The notes under the pieces are model-generated. The model ran no database searches, had not been told where the DNA came from, and worked only from the letters and a program-made list of their open reading frames with translations. Position numbers and translations under genes: made by a program. Source: Phycisphaerae bacterium (lineage in GTDB: Bacteria; Planctomycetota; Phycisphaerae; UBA1845). Taken from it: 64,000 bases of DNA. Positions 62,587-64,000 of the stretch are shown in pieces. The stretch spans positions 62,001 to 126,000 of the forward strand of contig JAJDDY010000028.1 of NCBI GenBank assembly GCA_029260075.1. The letters run 5' to 3'. Within the stretch, counting starts at the first letter, position 1. Every line of letters starts with the position of its first letter.

Positions 62587-62970
62587 ATGGCAACGTATAT
62601 GTACGGATCGGTGAGGAAGCAGTCGACACGAGGGCATCATAGCGGACGCTTGCTCGCGGTTGTTCTGTGGTCGTCGGCGCTCATAGCCGCGTCGTCCACG
62701 ACGGCGCTGGGGCAGGGTGCGTGGGTCGATTTTGAAGAAGACGCATCGAGAATTGTCGGCGGCGTGGACCCAAGTGGACGCCCGGTCATCAACGACGCGC
62801 CCTGCGATTCGGCATGCACCGATGCATGCGTTGCCGCCAATAGTTGTCAGTGCGCGTGCGAGAAAGACATCGCCGTCGGAGATTTGGACGGGAGCCTCTC
62901 TGGACTCGCTGACCTTATTGGAGCCTCTCTGGACTCGCTGACCTTATTATTGTTCGCAAGCAGCCCATGA
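62587..62970 (+). CDS. FG-GAP/VCBS-repeat exported protein, 5' part (frameshifted)
   Basis: ATG 62587 after AGGAG. Signal peptide (LLAVVLWSSALIAASSTTALGQ), then a Cys-rich stretch (CDSACTDACVAANSCQCACE) and the start of an FG-GAP repeat, IAVGDLDGSLSGLADLI. Here a 29-bp tandem duplication shifts the frame and translation ends at TGA 62970 after 127 residues. Removing one copy of the 29 bp joins ...LADLIIVRKQPMM... to the next open frame, so this and the following entry were one gene. Confidence 0.75.
   Translation: MATYMYGSVRKQSTRGHHSGRLLAVVLWSSALIAASSTTALGQGAWVDFEEDASRIVGGVDPSGRPVINDAPCDSACTDACVAANSCQCACEKDIAVGDLDGSLSGLADLIGASLDSLTLLLFASSP
62891..62948 (+). repeat. 29-bp tandem duplication causing a frameshift
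   Basis: Two exact adjacent copies, 62891-62919 and 62920-62948, beginning GGAGCCTCTCTGG. Twenty-nine is not a multiple of three. Confidence 0.95.
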
Positions 62971-64000
62971 TGAGAACTGGCGGCGTGTCGAACCTTCTCT
63001 TTATGAACGAAAACGGTACGATGGTCGAACGCACGGCGGATTTCTCCCCCTGCTTGCAGGATCCGACGCAGGACCGCGATGTAGTGATCAAAGATATTAA
63101 CGGTGATGAGCGTCCTGACGTTATCACCGCGCCGACGTTCGGCGAACATCCCCGGGTTTACATAAATCTAGGTGACGACTCGCAGGGCAACTGGCGCGGG
63201 TTGTGTTTGTGCTACGACACCCAGACCGACACCTGCCACGATGTGTCCTATTTGAGCACGAACGCCGTTTGCTATGAGGATGCGACGGACAACTGCTTCG
63301 TCAACATTCCAGCCTTGAACGACGAGCTTCGCATTCCCACCTTCCCGAATCCTCCGCATTTCTGCGGCGTGGCTGCGGGAGACGTTGACGATGACGATTG
63401 CCCAGATTTGTATTTCACCGACTACGAATGCGACGCCCCCACGTGCGCTCAGCCGCCTACCCCGCGTTTGTTCGACCGGTTGCTACTCAATACAAAGGTA
63501 GGCGGCGTCTGTACCGGATTTTTTACCGACGTGACCAACACGCCGTCCACGCGTCTGTGCCCTAACGGTTCGCCCTGTTTCTACGAAACCGGATTCGGTA
63601 CGGGTGCCCAGATAATCGATATGAACAACGACGGCGTGAACGACATCGTACGCGCGGAGGATAAGAAACTTGATATCATGTACAACGATGAGAACAACGT
63701 CGGACACTTCGACGTGATTCACCACCTGCACGACGAGTTTCTGAATTTGAACAAATCGTATATGTTCGCGGCCGGCGATATGAACCAGGACTTGGGTAAC
63801 GATTTGTACGTGGTCAAGACAAACCAGGATGCTTTTCTCATCAACATGTGCGTCGATCCTCAAGGGCAATCCATCGACTGCGATCGGGGCGATGGGACGG
63901 TGCAGTTTGTTGCGCCGGTGGCAGTTAGCAACAGTCCAGAGACGATGTACAACGGAGGCAACGCCGGTCTGATCGATCTGAACAACGACACGTTGCTCGA
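62967..64000 (+). CDS. FG-GAP/VCBS-repeat exported protein, 3' part (runs off the window)
   Basis: Open from ATG 62967 (itself not a likely start) to the window end. Contains repeated calcium-type FG-GAP/VCBS words: DINGDERPDVITAP, GDVDDDDCPDLYF, DMNNDGVNDIVRAE, DMNQDLGNDLYVV and DLNNDT, each followed by a short strand, plus several Cys pairs. These form beta-propeller blades of surface or matrix proteins. Continuous with the 5' part once the 29-bp duplication is removed. The C-terminus and any sorting signal lie outside the window. Confidence 0.75.
   Translation, partial: MMRTGGVSNLLFMNENGTMVERTADFSPCLQDPTQDRDVVIKDINGDERPDVITAPTFGEHPRVYINLGDDSQGNWRGLCLCYDTQTDTCHDVSYLSTNAVCYEDATDNCFVNIPALNDELRIPTFPNPPHFCGVAAGDVDDDDCPDLYFTDYECDAPTCAQPPTPRLFDRLLLNTKVGGVCTGFFTDVTNTPSTRLCPNGSPCFYETGFGTGAQIIDMNNDGVNDIVRAEDKKLDIMYNDENNVGHFDVIHHLHDEFLNLNKSYMFAAGDMNQDLGNDLYVVKTNQDAFLINMCVDPQGQSIDCDRGDGTVQFVAPVAVSNSPETMYNGGNAGLIDLNNDTLL

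Overview
This is a 64 kb piece of a GC-rich bacterial chromosome that reads as Planctomycetota, probably Phycisphaerae-like (inference). The pointers are secreted proteins with dockerin-like EF-hand C-termini, a VPS10/BNR mosaic protein with PDZ and EF-hand inserts, a DUF2723 membrane protein, a 4Fe-4S/TPR membrane protein, an 88-residue coiled-coil protein next to smc, and many dispersed palindromic repeats between genes. Housekeeping genes are recO, ppdK, smc, murA, prmC and one tRNA-Pro(CGG).

Layout. 0-4 kb: end of a dockerin-type secreted protein, then a tightly coupled sugar/aldolase operon (LsrF-like thiolase/aldolase, YciI-like protein, class II aldolase-SDR fusion). 4-6.3 kb: Cys-rich secreted dockerin protein. 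6.7-15.8 kb: three-gene signalling operon made of a c-heme-sensing hybrid kinase, a second kinase with Hpt, and a REC-GGDEF-REC-GAF-HD-GYP c-di-GMP protein. 16.5-20.7 kb: large exported beta-propeller protein. 20.9-24.2 kb: B12-binding radical SAM protein, a tiny DUF2892 membrane protein with an in-frame UGA, and a thioesterase/EthD pair. 24.4-26.5 kb: gene-poor, repeat-rich, with the tRNA. 26.5-34 kb: recO, ppdK, PhnP-like hydrolase, HTH protein, DUF2723 protein. 34-46.6 kb: aspartyl protease-like PDZ protein and then an electron-transfer island (mono- and penta-heme lipoproteins, outer-membrane beta-barrel, two NHL beta-propeller lipoproteins, a 12-heme and a 4-heme cytochrome, and a NapH/CcoG-like 4Fe-4S membrane protein with TPRs). 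47-56 kb: PAS kinase, smc, coiled-coil gene, murA, prmC. 56-61.5 kb: small monooxygenase-like protein, methyltransferase, then paaABCD with a TetR regulator. 62-64 kb: two adjacent exported-protein genes, each broken by a frameshift.

How the parts may work together (inference): the heme-sensor kinase and c-di-GMP operon could link redox state to surface behaviour in a cell that also encodes a porin-propeller-multiheme cytochrome conduit. The most surprising signal is the UGA in the 67-codon DUF2892 gene. It stands exactly where the family has a conserved Cys and is followed by a short stem with a GGUCU loop, as in a bacterial SECIS. Several families of MITE-like inverted repeats fill the intergenic space, and some have contributed stop codons or N-terminal codons to genes.
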